Source: Peptococcaceae bacterium
GTDB lineage: Bacteria > Bacillota > UBA994
Length of the DNA: 43,930 nt
NCBI GenBank assembly: GCA_018334055.1
Contig: JAGXSS010000096.1
Coordinates: 1 to 43,930, forward strand
Reading direction: 5' to 3'
Each line of letters opens with the position of its first letter. The first letter of the stretch is position 1. Position numbers and translations under genes: made by a program. Shown here one piece after another: positions 23,856 through 33,889 of this stretch. The notes under the pieces were generated by a model. It made no database searches. It was given only the letters and a program-made list of their open reading frames with translations, and was not told the origin of the DNA.

Positions 23856-24560
23856 ATGAGCAGATACAACATTCGCATGGCTGGTGTTGGTGGACAGGGC
23901 GTGGTGACAGCTTCCCATGTTCTCAGCAACGGAGTTATCCTGAGTGGGGGGGAGAGCACGATTGTTCCCTTTTTCGGCTCAGAAAAGCGCATGGCGCCGG
24001 TGGAGAGCTATGTCCGTATAGCTGAAGGCCAGCTATACGAAATAGGAGAGATCCTCTACCCTAATTTCATCGCAATTTTTCACAGCCAAGTAATAACCCA
24101 TGGCAAATCGTATACCATGCCGTTTTATTCAGGACTTAAGGACGATTCGGCAATTCTCATCAATGCACAGCACCCCTTGCCTCTAAGCGATGACGAAAAG
24201 AGGGAACTCTGCGAAAAACGGGCCAGGGTCTACTACTTGCCGGCCATGCAAATAGCACTAAAGCATGCCGGGACCGAGGTGGCGACCAACATGGCTATGC
24301 TAGGTGCATTATGTGCCATCATTGGTGTGCCTGACCTCGCATCTTTAGAGAAAGCTGTCGGCGAGCGCTTTCTTGGCAAAGGATTTGTGGCCTCAGGGGG
24401 CACTGCCTCGCTCGACAAAGCCATGGAAAAGCAGTTCACTCATAAGTTTGAGCTGGTACAAAAGAACATGGAAGCTATTCATGCGGCGTATGATTTTGCG
24501 GTACAGCATGGTTGGGCACAGGCCCATTCCAAGGAGAGTGACCTAGCATGTATAAAATAG
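23856..24560 (+). CDS. 2-oxoacid:ferredoxin oxidoreductase, gamma subunit
   Basis: 234 residues starting at the ATG at 23856; AGGAGG (23842-23847) is eight bases ahead, whereas the in-frame GTG at 23850 is too close. The start RYNIRMAGVGGQGVVTASHVL is the signature of the gamma (domain III) subunit that closes the active site and helps bind coenzyme A. Its last 13 bases overlap the ferredoxin-like delta gene, so the two are probably translated together. Confidence 0.9.
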   Translation: MSRYNIRMAGVGGQGVVTASHVLSNGVILSGGESTIVPFFGSEKRMAPVESYVRIAEGQLYEIGEILYPNFIAIFHSQVITHGKSYTMPFYSGLKDDSAILINAQHPLPLSDDEKRELCEKRARVYYLPAMQIALKHAGTEVATNMAMLGALCAIIGVPDLASLEKAVGERFLGKGFVASGGTASLDKAMEKQFTHKFELVQKNMEAIHAAYDFAVQHGWAQAHSKESDLACIK

Positions 24561-24814
24561 CCCAAGTTGATGCTGCAAAGTGCAGCGCGACCAATTGTCG
24601 CCTGTGCACCCTCTACTGCCCGGAACCGAATACCTTGTTGTATGATGAAAAGCGTAAGACCACCTTTGTCGCCATTGACCGCTGCAAGGGTTGCGGAGCA
24701 TGCGTCAGAATTTGTACAGATATTGCTAAGCGCAGTTGCATCAAGATGGTCCCCGTCGGGGATGTGCAGAACGGGTTCGAAATGTCCAAGTACGGTTTTC
24801 CAAATAAGGAATAG
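24548..24814 (+). CDS. 2-oxoacid:ferredoxin oxidoreductase, delta (2x 4Fe-4S) subunit
   Basis: 88 residues with two 4Fe-4S motifs. The second is standard (CKGCGACVRIC). The first reads CSATNCRLCTLYC, that is CX4CX2CX3C with two extra residues between the first two cysteines. The protein passes electrons from the thiamine site to external ferredoxin. It follows the gamma subunit with overlapping ends. About 30 bases later, after GGGAGG, comes glutamate dehydrogenase, so this operon and the next gene are probably read together. Confidence 0.9.
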   Translation: MYKIAQVDAAKCSATNCRLCTLYCPEPNTLLYDEKRKTTFVAIDRCKGCGACVRICTDIAKRSCIKMVPVGDVQNGFEMSKYGFPNKE

Positions 24815-24844
24815 GACTAAATTTTACAAGGGAGGTAATGATTA

Positions 24845-26095
24845 ATGTCGACAGAGAATCTGAACGTGTTTGAACAAGTGCAGGTGCAGATAAAAGAAGC
24901 CTGCGATCTCCTTGGGTTGGACAACAGCTACTACGAAATTCTTAAAACACCCCAAAGGGCCATGGAAGTATCTATCCCAGTGCGCATGGATGATGGCTCG
25001 GTGAAAACCTTTAGCGGCTATCGCTCCCAGCATAACACTGCCAATGGTCCTGCCAAGGGGGGAATCCGCTTTCACCAGGATGTCACATTCGATGAAGTAA
25101 AGACACTTTCCATGTGGATGACTTTTAAGTGTGCCGTTATCGGCTTGCCCTATGGTGGCGGCAAGGGCGGCATCACCGTTGATCCGACCAAATTGTCTAT
25201 GGGCGAAAAAGAGCGCTTGGCAAGGGGCTTCGTGCGGAAACTAGGGGATTTTATTGGTCCGGAAATCGATATTCCTGCCCCCGACGTCAACACCAATCCC
25301 CAGATCATGGCTTGGATGGTTGACGAGTATAATGCCATGCGCGGCTACAACAACCCCGGCGTCATCACCGGAAAACCCGTCCTCATCGGTGGGTCGCTCG
25401 GGCGCACCGAAGCGACTGGTCGCGGCGTAGTTATCACCACCCGTGAAGCGTGTGCCGCCTTGAAGATCGATCTAAAGGGTGCCAAAGTTGCAGTCCACGG
25501 CTACGGCAATGTCGGTAGCTTCGCTGGTCTATACCTCCATGAAATGGGCTCCAAAGTGGTGGCTGCCTTCGATCTTGGTGGCGGGGCTTATCATCCCGAT
25601 GGCATGGATGCCACCATGCTGCAGGACTATGTCACCAAGCATCGCACAGTTGCCGGATTCCCCGGTAGCAAGACCATCACGGCCGATGAACTATTCGCCC
25701 TTGATGTCGATATCTTGGTGCTTGCCGCCCTCGAAAACACTATAACCATGGAGAACCAACACCTAGTCAAGGCGAAGGTGGTCGCCGAAGGCGCTAATGG
25801 CCCGGTAACCACCGAGGCTGGCAAAAAAATGTTTGAGCGTGGCATTGCTATTTTGCCTGACATTCTGGCTAATGCCGGTGGCGTCACCGTTTCGTACTTT
25901 GAGTGGGTCCAGAACCTGCAAAACTACTACTGGCCGCTAGACGAGGTGAACGCCAAGCTCGAACGCAACATGGTCAACGCATTTGCCAATGTTTGGAAGA
26001 TGGCCAACGACAAGCATGTTGACATGCGCACCGCCGCCTATTTGGTAGGCATCCGTCGGGTTGCCGATGCGATGAAATTGTACGGTTGGGTATAG
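24845..26095 (+). CDS. Glutamate dehydrogenase (Glu/Leu/Phe/Val family)
   Basis: 416 residues, the hexameric bacterial/archaeal type. It interconverts glutamate and 2-oxoglutarate plus ammonia with NAD(P). The active-site motif KCAVIGLPYGGGKGGITVDP includes the catalytic lysine region; the substrate-side loop PAPDVNTNPQIMAWM and the nucleotide-binding GYGNVGSFAG are typical. The cofactor preference cannot be decided by eye. The position directly after the oxidoreductase genes suggests that 2-oxoglutarate made here is the next enzyme's substrate. A strong terminator follows, ending the unit. Confidence 0.92.
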   Translation: MSTENLNVFEQVQVQIKEACDLLGLDNSYYEILKTPQRAMEVSIPVRMDDGSVKTFSGYRSQHNTANGPAKGGIRFHQDVTFDEVKTLSMWMTFKCAVIGLPYGGGKGGITVDPTKLSMGEKERLARGFVRKLGDFIGPEIDIPAPDVNTNPQIMAWMVDEYNAMRGYNNPGVITGKPVLIGGSLGRTEATGRGVVITTREACAALKIDLKGAKVAVHGYGNVGSFAGLYLHEMGSKVVAAFDLGGGAYHPDGMDATMLQDYVTKHRTVAGFPGSKTITADELFALDVDILVLAALENTITMENQHLVKAKVVAEGANGPVTTEAGKKMFERGIAILPDILANAGGVTVSYFEWVQNLQNYYWPLDEVNAKLERNMVNAFANVWKMANDKHVDMRTAAYLVGIRRVADAMKLYGWV

Positions 26096-26109
26096 AGTAA
26101 CATTTTCAT

Positions 26110-26146
26110 GTGCCCTCCTAGTTCAGCTGGGAGGGCACAAATTTTT
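26110..26146 (+). terminator. Strong intrinsic terminator after glutamate dehydrogenase
   Basis: GTGCCCTCCTAG (26110-26121), loop TTCAG and CTGGGAGGGCAC (26127-26138) give a 12-pair stem with one G-U pair, followed by AAATTTTT. It separates the oxidoreductase/dehydrogenase unit from the methylmalonyl-CoA unit. Confidence 0.9.
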
Positions 26147-26175
26147 AAGAAAAGGTTCTCTAAGTGCGACAATAA

Positions 26176-26184
26176 TGCTAGAAT
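26176..26184 (+). promoter_or_regulatory. Likely promoter of the methylmalonyl-CoA operon
   Basis: TGCTAGAAT is an extended -10 element (TGn with TAGAAT, 26179-26184). A poor -35 box TTCTCT lies at 26156-26161 with a 17-nt spacer. It stands between the terminator and the mutase gene, where a promoter is needed. Confidence 0.5.
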
Positions 26185-26236
26185 GTATACAGTATTTTCG
26201 TCGGTTAGACAGAATTCCTCATGGGGAGGTTCTTTG

Positions 26237-27895
26237 ATGAACGAGCAACTACAAAATTTTTTTGTGAAATGGGACGAGAAAGCGCAGAAATCTGTGGCAA
26301 AAAATCCGGAACGGAAATTAATGTTTACTAATGCTTCTCGCCTATCTATCAAGCGCGTATACACCCCACTCGATGTTACCGGTGACTACCTAGATGATAT
26401 TAGTCTGCCTGGGGAGTACCCCTTCACTCGCGGAGTGCAGCCTACCATGTATCGGGGCCGATTTTGGACCATGCGGCAGTATGCGGGTATGGCCAGTGCC
26501 GAGGAGTCCAACGACCGTTACCTCTACCTGTTGGAGCAGGGTCAGACGGGACTCAGCGTGGCTTTCGACCTGCCTACTCAGATTGGCTACGATTCTGATC
26601 ATCCCCTTGCGGCGGGGGAAGTCGGCAAAGTCGGCGTGGCTATTGACTCTCTAGCCGATATGGAATTGTTGTTTAAGGGCATTCCTCTAGATAAAGTGAG
26701 CACCTCGATGACCATTAACGCGCCGGCGGCAGTGCTCCTAGCGATGTACATCGTTGTGGCCGAAAAGCAGGGCGTTAGTCAGGACAAGCTGGTGGGGACT
26801 ATTCAGAACGACATCCTCAAGGAATACGCAGCCCGAGGAACATACATTTTTCCACCTGGGCCCAGCATGCGTCTGATTACAGATATTTTCGCCTATTGCG
26901 CCCAGCATGTGCCAGAATGGAACACCATCAGCATCAGCGGCTATCATATTCGCGAGGCGGGGTCCACGGCAGTACAAGAAGTGGCCTTCACTTTAAGTGA
27001 CGGCATTGCCTATGTCGCGGCAGCCATCTTGGCTGGTCTTGATGTAGATGATTTTGCTCCGCGACTATCGTTCTTCTTTAACTCGCACGTGGACTTCTTC
27101 GAGGAAGTGGCTAAATTTCGAGCCGCACGCCGTCTGTGGGCCAAAATTATGAAGGAGCGCTTTAAAGCGAAGAATCCACGCTCCATGATGCTTCGGTTCC
27201 ATACGCAGACAGGTGGGTCGACGTTAACGGCTCAGCAGCCGGACAACAATGTCGTCAGGGTGACCCTGCAAGCGCTGGCAGCCGTCCTGGGCGGTACCCA
27301 ATCCCTGCATACCAACTCCCGCGATGAAGCCTTAGCCTTGCCAACGGAAGAATCGGTCCGCATAGCCCTAAGGACACAGCAAATCATCGCCTGCGAAAGC
27401 GGCGTGGCAGATACTGTGGATCCACTCGCCGGATCATACTACATCGAGAACCTCACTAATGAGATCGAAGTCGCTGCGTGGTCCCAAATTCAAAAAATAG
27501 ACGCCCTTGGTGGGGCCATTGCTGCCATCGAAAAAGGATATATGCAGCGTGAAATACAGGAATCTGCCTACGATTGGCAAATGCAAGTAGAGCGTAAAGA
27601 GCGCATTGTCGTGGGCGTCAATCAGTTTCACGTCAAGGAAGATGCACTGCGGGGATTGCTCAGAGTAGATGCCACGGTCGGCGAGAAACAAGTACAACGG
27701 TTGCAAGTCCTTCGGAGCCAAAGAGATAACCAACAGGTAAGAGTGGCTTTAGCGCAGCTTGAGACAGACGCCAAGAGCACCGCGAACATTATGCCGTCCT
27801 TGATAGAAGCGGTACGGGCATACGCTACGCTTGGCGAAATCTGCAATTGCCTGCGCAATATTTTCGGTGAATATCATGCGGACAATCTGTTGTAG
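26237..27895 (+). CDS. Methylmalonyl-CoA mutase, large (catalytic) chain
   Basis: 552 residues starting at the ATG at 26237, with GGGGAGG upstream. The upstream part of the open frame runs through the terminator and is not coding. This chain holds the TIM barrel that binds acyl-CoA and rearranges succinyl-CoA and methylmalonyl-CoA with adenosylcobalamin. The specificity positions fit methylmalonyl-CoA: the tyrosine in [16 protein letters not shown] and the arginine in [14 protein letters not shown]; isobutyryl-CoA mutases differ there. The B12-binding domain is not fused but encoded by the next gene, as in archaea and many anaerobes. No sequence damage is seen. Confidence 0.93.
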   Translation: MNEQLQNFFVKWDEKAQKSVAKNPERKLMFTNASRLSIKRVYTPLDVTGDYLDDISLPGEYPFTRGVQPTMYRGRFWTMRQYAGMASAEESNDRYLYLLEQGQTGLSVAFDLPTQIGYDSDHPLAAGEVGKVGVAIDSLADMELLFKGIPLDKVSTSMTINAPAAVLLAMYIVVAEKQGVSQDKLVGTIQNDILKEYAARGTYIFPPGPSMRLITDIFAYCAQHVPEWNTISISGYHIREAGSTAVQEVAFTLSDGIAYVAAAILAGLDVDDFAPRLSFFFNSHVDFFEEVAKFRAARRLWAKIMKERFKAKNPRSMMLRFHTQTGGSTLTAQQPDNNVVRVTLQALAAVLGGTQSLHTNSRDEALALPTEESVRIALRTQQIIACESGVADTVDPLAGSYYIENLTNEIEVAAWSQIQKIDALGGAIAAIEKGYMQREIQESAYDWQMQVERKERIVVGVNQFHVKEDALRGLLRVDATVGEKQVQRLQVLRSQRDNQQVRVALAQLETDAKSTANIMPSLIEAVRAYATLGEICNCLRNIFGEYHADNLL

Positions 27896-27906
27896 AGGGG
27901 GGTGCA

Positions 27907-28314
27907 ATGATGACCGAGGGAATGCAAATTCGTGTGCTAGTGGCCAAGCCGGGCCTTGATGGGCATGACCGGGGGGCCAAGGTCATAGCCAGGGCGCTCA
28001 GGGATGCGGGTATGGAAGTAATTTATACCGGGCTGAGACAGACTCCGGAACAGATTGTCGAAGCTGCGTTACAAGAAGACGTCGATGTCATCGGTTTGAG
28101 TTGTCTGTCGGGCGCACATAACCACCTATTTGCCCAAGTTATTGAGCTATTGAAAAAACACCATGCGGAAGACATCTTAGTGGTTGGTGGTGGAGTAATC
28201 CCTGAGGAAGACATTCCTTTGCTTAAAGCACAGGGAGTCAAGGAGATTTTTACACCGGGCACCGGCACTCTTGCTGTTGTGGAGTACATTAAGAAGCATG
28301 CTTTGCCTAGATAA
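27907..28314 (+). CDS. Methylmalonyl-CoA mutase, B12-binding small chain
   Basis: 135 residues, a lone cobalamin-binding domain. The base-off motif is Asp18-x-His20-x-x-Gly23 (GLDGHDRG), followed by [11 protein letters not shown] and [11 protein letters not shown], which complete the nucleotide-tail pocket. It joins the large chain encoded 11 bases upstream to make active mutase. The last 17 bases overlap the start of meaB. Confidence 0.93.
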   Translation: MMTEGMQIRVLVAKPGLDGHDRGAKVIARALRDAGMEVIYTGLRQTPEQIVEAALQEDVDVIGLSCLSGAHNHLFAQVIELLKKHHAEDILVVGGGVIPEEDIPLLKAQGVKEIFTPGTGTLAVVEYIKKHALPR

Positions 28315-29272
28315 TCTGCGCGAGAGGTTCTTGCAAGGGAACATGCGCGCCCTAGCACAAAGCATCTCGCTAGTGGAAGACAACCCCGAATTAGGCGCGA
28401 AGCTTTTCAGCCTTCTTGGTCAACCCCAGGGCAATCCGCGCATCATAGGTGTTACCGGGCCACCTGGAGCTGGCAAGAGTACCCTAACCGCCAAACTCGC
28501 GCTCGCGCTCTTAGCGCGCGGCGAGAGGGTTGCCTTGCTACTCATTGATCCATCCAGCCCGTTCTCTGGGGGAGCCATTCTCGGCGATCGCATCCGCATG
28601 CACGAATTAAGCGGCCTTTCAGATGTCTATATCCGCAGTTTGAGTACTCGCGGCAGTCTAGGCGGACTCTCGGCAGCCACAGCTCGTGTCTTGCGCCTAC
28701 TACAGCACGGTAATTTCTCGACCATCATCTTGGAGACTGTCGGCACGGGTCAGGCCGAAACTGATGTTGTCATGGCGGTGGATGCGGTGGTGGTGGTTGC
28801 TGTACCCGGGCTAGGCGACGATATCCAGGCGATGAAGGCTGGTATTATGGAAATTGCCGATGTGTTCGTGGTCAATAAAGCAGATAGAGATGGTGCCGAC
28901 CGCACAAAACTGCAAATTGAGGCTATGCTAGGCATGCAAGAGGGGCGGCGTGTCCACCCCATACAGGTGCTGCCGACAATCGCCACCACGGGATATGGCG
29001 TCGCCGAGCTCACGCAGGCACTTGATGACCATTTTGCTTACGTGGAACAGAGTGGTGAGCTAGCTCGGCGCCGAGAGAAGCGTTGGCACAAAGAGTTCTC
29101 CGCCTACGTAGCAAACATCTTGCTTGGGGATTTCTTCTCCTGGGCCAACAGGCAGGACATAGGGATAATGGCTAACGCAGAATGGGGCGAGATAGAAGTG
29201 TATGGACTGGCCAAGAAGGCCACCGCTCAATATTTTACCGAAAGGATGAAACGGCATGTTGAAGAAGATTGA
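28298..29272 (+). CDS. meaB: MeaB-type G-protein chaperone of methylmalonyl-CoA mutase
   Basis: 324 residues. This GTPase protects methylmalonyl-CoA mutase and gates cofactor loading and removal. Walker A is GPPGAGKS (54-61); [21 protein letters not shown] and [17 protein letters not shown] are the switch regions typical of the ArgK/MeaB family; VVNKAD is the base-recognition motif. The start at ATG 28298 lies inside the small mutase gene; its ribosome site (AAGAAG) is modest, which fits translational coupling. The gene position next to its client enzyme makes the assignment to MeaB, not to another G3E GTPase, firm. Confidence 0.93.
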   Translation: MLCLDNLRERFLQGNMRALAQSISLVEDNPELGAKLFSLLGQPQGNPRIIGVTGPPGAGKSTLTAKLALALLARGERVALLLIDPSSPFSGGAILGDRIRMHELSGLSDVYIRSLSTRGSLGGLSAATARVLRLLQHGNFSTIILETVGTGQAETDVVMAVDAVVVVAVPGLGDDIQAMKAGIMEIADVFVVNKADRDGADRTKLQIEAMLGMQEGRRVHPIQVLPTIATTGYGVAELTQALDDHFAYVEQSGELARRREKRWHKEFSAYVANILLGDFFSWANRQDIGIMANAEWGEIEVYGLAKKATAQYFTERMKRHVEED

Positions 29273-29672
29273 CCACTTGGGGATTGCCGTCAAGGACCTC
29301 GACGCTGTGCGCAAATTCTATACGGAATTCCTCGAACTGCCTGATGCCGGGGAAGAGGAAGTCCCTGAACAAAAGGTGCGGGTTGCGTTTTTCCCCGTCG
29401 GAGAGACTAAGATAGAACTCCTCGAGCCCACCTCTCCCGAAAGCCCCATCGCTAAATTTCTCGAAAGCAAGGGTGAAGGGATACACCATGTGTCATTTGC
29501 GGTAGACAACATAACCGAAACGCTCCTTAAATTAAAGGAAAAAGGGATTCGCCTCATCGATGAAGTCCCGCGCAGAGGCGCTCATGGGGCGAAAATAGCC
29601 TTTATCCACCCCAAAGCCAGCAGTGGTGTGCTCATAGAGTTGTGTGAACACACGGAACATGAGGAGGCCTAA
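29256..29672 (+). CDS. mce: Methylmalonyl-CoA epimerase
   Basis: 138 residues of the glyoxalase/vicinal oxygen chelate fold. It interconverts the (R) and (S) forms of methylmalonyl-CoA, linking the mutase product to the decarboxylase. The start [14 protein letters not shown] carries the first metal-binding His; GIHHVSFAVDNI holds the second, and VLIELCEH the C-terminal Glu. It overlaps meaB by 17 bases, and mmdA follows six bases after its stop. Confidence 0.92.
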   Translation: MLKKIDHLGIAVKDLDAVRKFYTEFLELPDAGEEEVPEQKVRVAFFPVGETKIELLEPTSPESPIAKFLESKGEGIHHVSFAVDNITETLLKLKEKGIRLIDEVPRRGAHGAKIAFIHPKASSGVLIELCEHTEHEEA

Positions 29673-29678
29673 GCGCAG

Positions 29679-31223
29679 ATGTTAGAGAAGATCAGGGAAC
29701 TAGAACTACTAAGACAGACCATTTCCCTAGGCGGTGGGCAGAAACGCATCGATAAGCACAAGGAGAAAGGGAAGCTAACAGCGCGTGAGCGCATTTTGTT
29801 CCTGCTTGACCCCCAGAGTTTTGTCGAGCTTGACCTCTTTATGCGCCATCGTTGTACAGACTTTGGCATGGAAAGCGTCGAAGCCCCAGGGGAAGGGGTA
29901 GTCACCGGCTATGGAACGATTGACGGCAGATTAGTCTATGTTTCCTCACAAGACTTTACGGTGGTCGGTGGGTCACTAGGTGAAGCCCATGCCCAGAAGA
30001 TCTGTAAAGTGATGGATATGGCGGTGCGTAATGGGGCGCCCATGATTTCCATCAACGATTCCGGCGGCGCCCGCATTCAAGAAGGCGTCGATGCCTTAAA
30101 TGGTTACGGCAATATCTTCTACCGCAATACCCTAGCCTCCGGAGTCATCCCACAGATTTCGGTCATCATGGGCCCCTGTGCCGGGGGTGCGGTGTATTCT
30201 CCCGCTCTAACTGACTTTGTCTTTATGACCGCGACCCACAGCCAAATGTTCATCACCGGACCGCAGGTTATCAAGGCGGTGACCGGCGAGGACGTCACTA
30301 TGGAAGATCTCGGCGGGGCAAATGTGCATAACACTACCAGTGGGGTAGCGCACTTTATGGCGGCAACTGATGAAGATTGCCTCACCCAGGTGCGCCGCTT
30401 GGTAACCTTTCTGCCCAGCAATAATTTGTCCGAGTCACCCGCAAACTTTTCCGCTGACCCCGTCAGCCGGGTGGGAGAGCGCCTGCTAGACCTAATTCCT
30501 GCTGAGGCAAATCGCAGTTATGACGTGCGCGAGTTAGTCGCCGAGGTCATCGACGATGGAGATTTCATGGAAGTACAACCCTTTTACGCTGAGAACATGG
30601 TCGTAGGTTTCGGTAGATTAAATAGCCGGACCATAGGGATAATAGCCAACCAGCCCAAGGTGCTCGCGGGAAGTCTCGACATTAATGCCTCAGACAAAGC
30701 TGCTCGCTTTATCCGTTTCTGCGATAGCTTCAACATTCCCCTTCTCACCTTTGTCGATACCCCCGGCTACCTGCCAGGAGTAAACCAAGAGTATGGCGGC
30801 ATCATTCGCCACGGTGCTAAGCTACTCTATGCGTATTCCGAAGCCACCGTGCCCAAACTAACCGTCATCGTGCGCAAGGCCTACGGCGGAGCCTACCTCG
30901 CCATGTGTAGCCGAGCACTGGGCGCGGATACGGTTATCGCTTTTCCCACGGCGGAGGTTGCCGTGATGGGGCCGGAGGGCGCAGCGAACATTCTCTTTAA
31001 AGATATTATCTCTAACGCCGAAAGTCCCGCCGAAGCCCGCCGAGAAAAAATTTCTGAGTACCGGCAGAAATTTGCCAATCCCTACGTGGCGGCAGCCCGC
31101 GGCATGGTAGATGATATCATTGACCCTAGGGATACCCGTCGTGTTCTGTGTAACGCTTTAGAAGTCACCTCCACCAAACGCGAACAAAGGCCCCCAAGAA
31201 AACACGGCAACATGCCACTATAG
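29679..31223 (+). CDS. mmdA: Methylmalonyl-CoA decarboxylase, alpha (carboxyltransferase) subunit
   Basis: 514 residues of the acyl-CoA carboxyltransferase family. The two crotonase-like halves are seen: [21 protein letters not shown] and [16 protein letters not shown] in the first, [29 protein letters not shown] and [13 protein letters not shown] in the second. In the sodium-pumping enzyme it moves the carboxyl group from methylmalonyl-CoA to biotin on the carrier protein. The same chain type occurs in propionyl-CoA carboxylase, but the accompanying delta, carrier and membrane beta subunits settle the assignment. GAGGAGG lies upstream of the ATG. Confidence 0.9.
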   Translation: MLEKIRELELLRQTISLGGGQKRIDKHKEKGKLTARERILFLLDPQSFVELDLFMRHRCTDFGMESVEAPGEGVVTGYGTIDGRLVYVSSQDFTVVGGSLGEAHAQKICKVMDMAVRNGAPMISINDSGGARIQEGVDALNGYGNIFYRNTLASGVIPQISVIMGPCAGGAVYSPALTDFVFMTATHSQMFITGPQVIKAVTGEDVTMEDLGGANVHNTTSGVAHFMAATDEDCLTQVRRLVTFLPSNNLSESPANFSADPVSRVGERLLDLIPAEANRSYDVRELVAEVIDDGDFMEVQPFYAENMVVGFGRLNSRTIGIIANQPKVLAGSLDINASDKAARFIRFCDSFNIPLLTFVDTPGYLPGVNQEYGGIIRHGAKLLYAYSEATVPKLTVIVRKAYGGAYLAMCSRALGADTVIAFPTAEVAVMGPEGAANILFKDIISNAESPAEARREKISEYRQKFANPYVAAARGMVDDIIDPRDTRRVLCNALEVTSTKREQRPPRKHGNMPL

Positions 31224-31232
31224 GAGGACAAT

Positions 31233-31619
31233 ATGTCGAGTGAATTATTTTTCTATGGCCTAAAAATCACCGCCATTGGCATGGGTATTGTTTTCGTCAC
31301 CCTGTATGTTACCCAGCTCATACTCCTCGGTCTTGGCCAAATCGCCACCGCCCGAGCCAAAAACATGCCACAACCATCTTCTGCCGACACTCTCCCCATG
31401 GCTGAAGTCCTGTCCGAGACATTGACAGAAGAGAACCCGATGCCAAGTCCCACTGCGAATGAGCCGAGCTTCGGTGTTTTGGTAGCCATTTCGGCGGCCT
31501 TGGCGGCGATGCTCGGCAGTCGTCCGGTGAGCATCATTAGTATCCGGAAAGAGCAGAACAGTGGCAGTGCCTGGCAAGAAGCAGCCCGCCTGAGCAATGC
31601 CGAGCGCCATCACAACTAG
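31233..31619 (+). CDS. mmdD: Decarboxylase delta subunit (OadG-like)
   Basis: 128 residues. One N-terminal membrane helix (FYGLKITAIGMGIVFVTLYVTQLILLGL) followed by a polar, Ala/Pro/Glu-rich segment and a short C-terminal part (VLVAISAALAAMLGSRPVSIISIRK). This layout is that of the OadG / MmdD family, which ties the alpha subunit to the membrane. AGGAGG lies six bases ahead of the ATG. It is weakly conserved as a family, so the call rests largely on topology and position. Confidence 0.85.
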   Translation: MSSELFFYGLKITAIGMGIVFVTLYVTQLILLGLGQIATARAKNMPQPSSADTLPMAEVLSETLTEENPMPSPTANEPSFGVLVAISAALAAMLGSRPVSIISIRKEQNSGSAWQEAARLSNAERHHN

Positions 31620-31635
31620 GAAGGAGTCGATTTTA

Positions 31636-32058
31636 GTGCAGAAGAAATATCGCATCGTAGTAAATGGTGAAGTGTACGAGGTCGAAATTGAAGAAGTCAG
31701 TGGGGGCAGAAGTCCCGCTGTGTCCGCACCCCTGGCCGCTCCCGAGCGTGCGGCTGCCCCTATTCGCCCTCAGTCTGCCCCTGTGATAGCACCACCGAAG
31801 GAAAAAGCTGCGCCGATCAAGAGTGCCGCTCCTGTCCCTACGGGTGCAGCTGTCGTAACATCGCCCATGCCGGGGACTATCTTGCAGGTTAAGGTGAATG
31901 TGGGGGACGTCGTAAAATACGGCCAACCGGTGGTCATTCTCGAGGCTATGAAGATGGAGAACGAAATTGTTGCCACCACAAATGGCACTGTTAAAGAAAT
32001 AAGGGTTGGCAAGGGCGCCACTGTCAATTCCGGTGACGCGCTCGTGGTGATCGCCTAA
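31636..32058 (+). CDS. mmdC: Biotin carrier subunit of methylmalonyl-CoA decarboxylase
   Basis: 140 residues from GTG at 31636, with AAGGAG upstream. The N-terminus ([18 protein letters not shown]) is followed by a flexible Ala/Pro-rich linker (~35-75) and a C-terminal biotinyl domain with the biotinylation lysine in EAMKMENEI. It shuttles carboxybiotin between the alpha subunit and the membrane beta subunit. The linker length and domain order are typical for sodium-pump decarboxylases. Confidence 0.92.
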   Translation: MQKKYRIVVNGEVYEVEIEEVSGGRSPAVSAPLAAPERAAAPIRPQSAPVIAPPKEKAAPIKSAAPVPTGAAVVTSPMPGTILQVKVNVGDVVKYGQPVVILEAMKMENEIVATTNGTVKEIRVGKGATVNSGDALVVIA

Positions 32059-32078
32059 CCATAGAGGGAGGAAAAACT

Positions 32079-33221
32079 TTGCTACAAGAAATTATTGCGA
32101 TTCTTATTGACCTGTGGGGTACAACAGGTTTTGCTAACATGACACAGGGTCACCTCATCATGATCTTCATTGCCTGTTTTTTTCTCTACCTAGCCTTAGT
32201 GAAAGAATATGAACCCTTGCTTCTAGTTCCCATCAGTTTCGGTATGCTCATCACAAATTTACCTCTGGGTGGCTTGATGGCAGCACCTACCGGAGAAATG
32301 GCCGGCGGCTTAATGTACTACCTTTACCAGGGAGTTAAGCTCGGCATCTACCCACCCCTAATCTTCCTTGGCGTTGGAGCGATGACAGACTTTGGCCCTC
32401 TCATTGCCAATCCTAAGACCCTTCTACTCGGAGCCGCAGCCCAAATTGGCATCTTTGCTACCTTTATTGGGGCACTGGCCCTTGACTTCACCCCCCAGGA
32501 GGCTGGCTCCATCGCCATCATCGGTGGTGCCGACGGCCCGACAGCAATCTTCCTCGCCGCCCGCCTAGCACCTCATCTTTTAGGTTCCATCGCCTTGGCT
32601 GCGTATTCTTACATGGCTTTGGTTCCCGTCATCCAACCGCCCATTATGCGCCTCCTGACGACCAAGAAAGAGCGCGAGACCGTCATGCAGCAACTGCGTG
32701 AAGTTTCGAAATTAGAAAAGGTACTTTTCCCTATATTGGTCACCCTTCTCGTCAGCCTATTGTTGCCTCCGGCTACACCCTTGGTGGGCATGCTGATGTT
32801 AGGCAATCTCTTTAGAGAATCAGGAGTCGTCAACCGTCTGTCCGATACATCGCAAAATCATCTGATGAATATTATCGTGATATTCTTAGGTATTACGGTG
32901 GGAGCTTCCGCTCAGGCCGAGTACTTTCTTACCTGGGAGACGGTGGCGATCGTCGTCCTTGGCTTGGCTGCTTTCGCGGCGGGCACAGCCGGTGGCGTAC
33001 TATTTGGCAAATTGATGTACTATGCGACAGGTGGCAAAGTAAACCCTTTGATTGGTTCGGCAGGGGTTTCCGCAGTGCCCATGGCGGCGCGGGTGTCCCA
33101 GAGCGAAGGACGCCGTGCGAACCCCGCTAATTACTTGCTCATGCATGCCATGGGCCCTAATGTGGCCGGTGTCATCGGCTCAGCCATTGCTGCGGGCGTT
33201 CTGTTATCCATTTTGGGGTAA
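32079..33221 (+). CDS. mmdB: Methylmalonyl-CoA decarboxylase, beta (sodium pump) subunit
   Basis: 380 residues, a polytopic membrane protein. It releases CO2 from carboxybiotin and uses the energy to export sodium ions. The family regions are clear: [43 protein letters not shown] (with the key Asp of GGADGPT), and the C-terminal [20 protein letters not shown] and [21 protein letters not shown]. The start is TTG after GGGAGG. The length is the usual one for MmdB/OadB/GcdB. Substrate assignment to methylmalonyl-CoA comes from the mutase and epimerase next door. Confidence 0.92.
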   Translation: MLQEIIAILIDLWGTTGFANMTQGHLIMIFIACFFLYLALVKEYEPLLLVPISFGMLITNLPLGGLMAAPTGEMAGGLMYYLYQGVKLGIYPPLIFLGVGAMTDFGPLIANPKTLLLGAAAQIGIFATFIGALALDFTPQEAGSIAIIGGADGPTAIFLAARLAPHLLGSIALAAYSYMALVPVIQPPIMRLLTTKKERETVMQQLREVSKLEKVLFPILVTLLVSLLLPPATPLVGMLMLGNLFRESGVVNRLSDTSQNHLMNIIVIFLGITVGASAQAEYFLTWETVAIVVLGLAAFAAGTAGGVLFGKLMYYATGGKVNPLIGSAGVSAVPMAARVSQSEGRRANPANYLLMHAMGPNVAGVIGSAIAAGVLLSILG

Positions 33222-33309
33222 AAGAAATGGAGGGGCATTTTGTCTCTCCGTTTTTCTTTCTCAGAAATATAATGGCTAAACACCATCTGTTCAGGAAGGA
33301 GTGGACAAC

Positions 33310-33873
33310 GTGAAAATTCCGGTAGGTATCTCTGGACGGCACCTGCATCTGTCAGCCGAGGACTTAGCACTGCTTTTCGGAGGGAATCGGGCGCTCCAAA
33401 AATCGAAAGAGCTAAGCCAGCATGGACAGTACGCGGCGATGGAGAGAGTGACCTTGGTAGGACCTAAAGGAGAGATTGCCAATACGCGAGTGCTAGGCCC
33501 AACTCGTCCACGCACTCAAGTAGAGGTCAGTATGACCGACGCCGTGAAACTTGGTCTTGTGCCCCCGGTAAGGGAATCCGGGGATATGGCCGGGGCCTGC
33601 AATGTCCGCATTCGCGGTCCCATGGGCGAGATTGAGGTGCTTGAGGCCGTCATCATAGCATGGCGACACATCCATATGTCCCCCCAAGACGCCATTGACC
33701 TTGGGCTGAGCGATAAGGATAGAGTAAGTGTATGTGTACCAGGGCAGCGCGGCGGGTCCCTAAACCAGGTGGTAGTCCGCGTGCGGCCGGACTTTAGGCT
33801 CGAACTGCATATTGACACCGATGAGGCCAATGCCTTTGGGCTGCAAAGCGGTGACTTAGTGGAGATTTGCTAG
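33310..33873 (+). CDS. pduL: Phosphate propanoyltransferase PduL
   Basis: 187 residues from GTG at 33310, eight bases after AGGAAGGAG; the in-frame GTG at 33301 is inside that site. PduL exchanges CoA for phosphate on propionyl-CoA, unrelated in fold to Pta. The metal-binding histidines are visible: His11 and His13 (SGRHLHLS), His120 and His122 (WRHIHMSP), and His167 (LELHIDTDEANA). No microcompartment shell genes are nearby and there is no obvious N-terminal encapsulation peptide, so it is probably a free cytosolic enzyme. It ends the methylmalonyl-CoA unit and would make propionyl-phosphate for ATP synthesis by a kinase not in the window. Confidence 0.9.
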   Translation: MKIPVGISGRHLHLSAEDLALLFGGNRALQKSKELSQHGQYAAMERVTLVGPKGEIANTRVLGPTRPRTQVEVSMTDAVKLGLVPPVRESGDMAGACNVRIRGPMGEIEVLEAVIIAWRHIHMSPQDAIDLGLSDKDRVSVCVPGQRGGSLNQVVVRVRPDFRLELHIDTDEANAFGLQSGDLVEIC

Positions 33874-33889
33874 GTACTGCTTCTGATGT

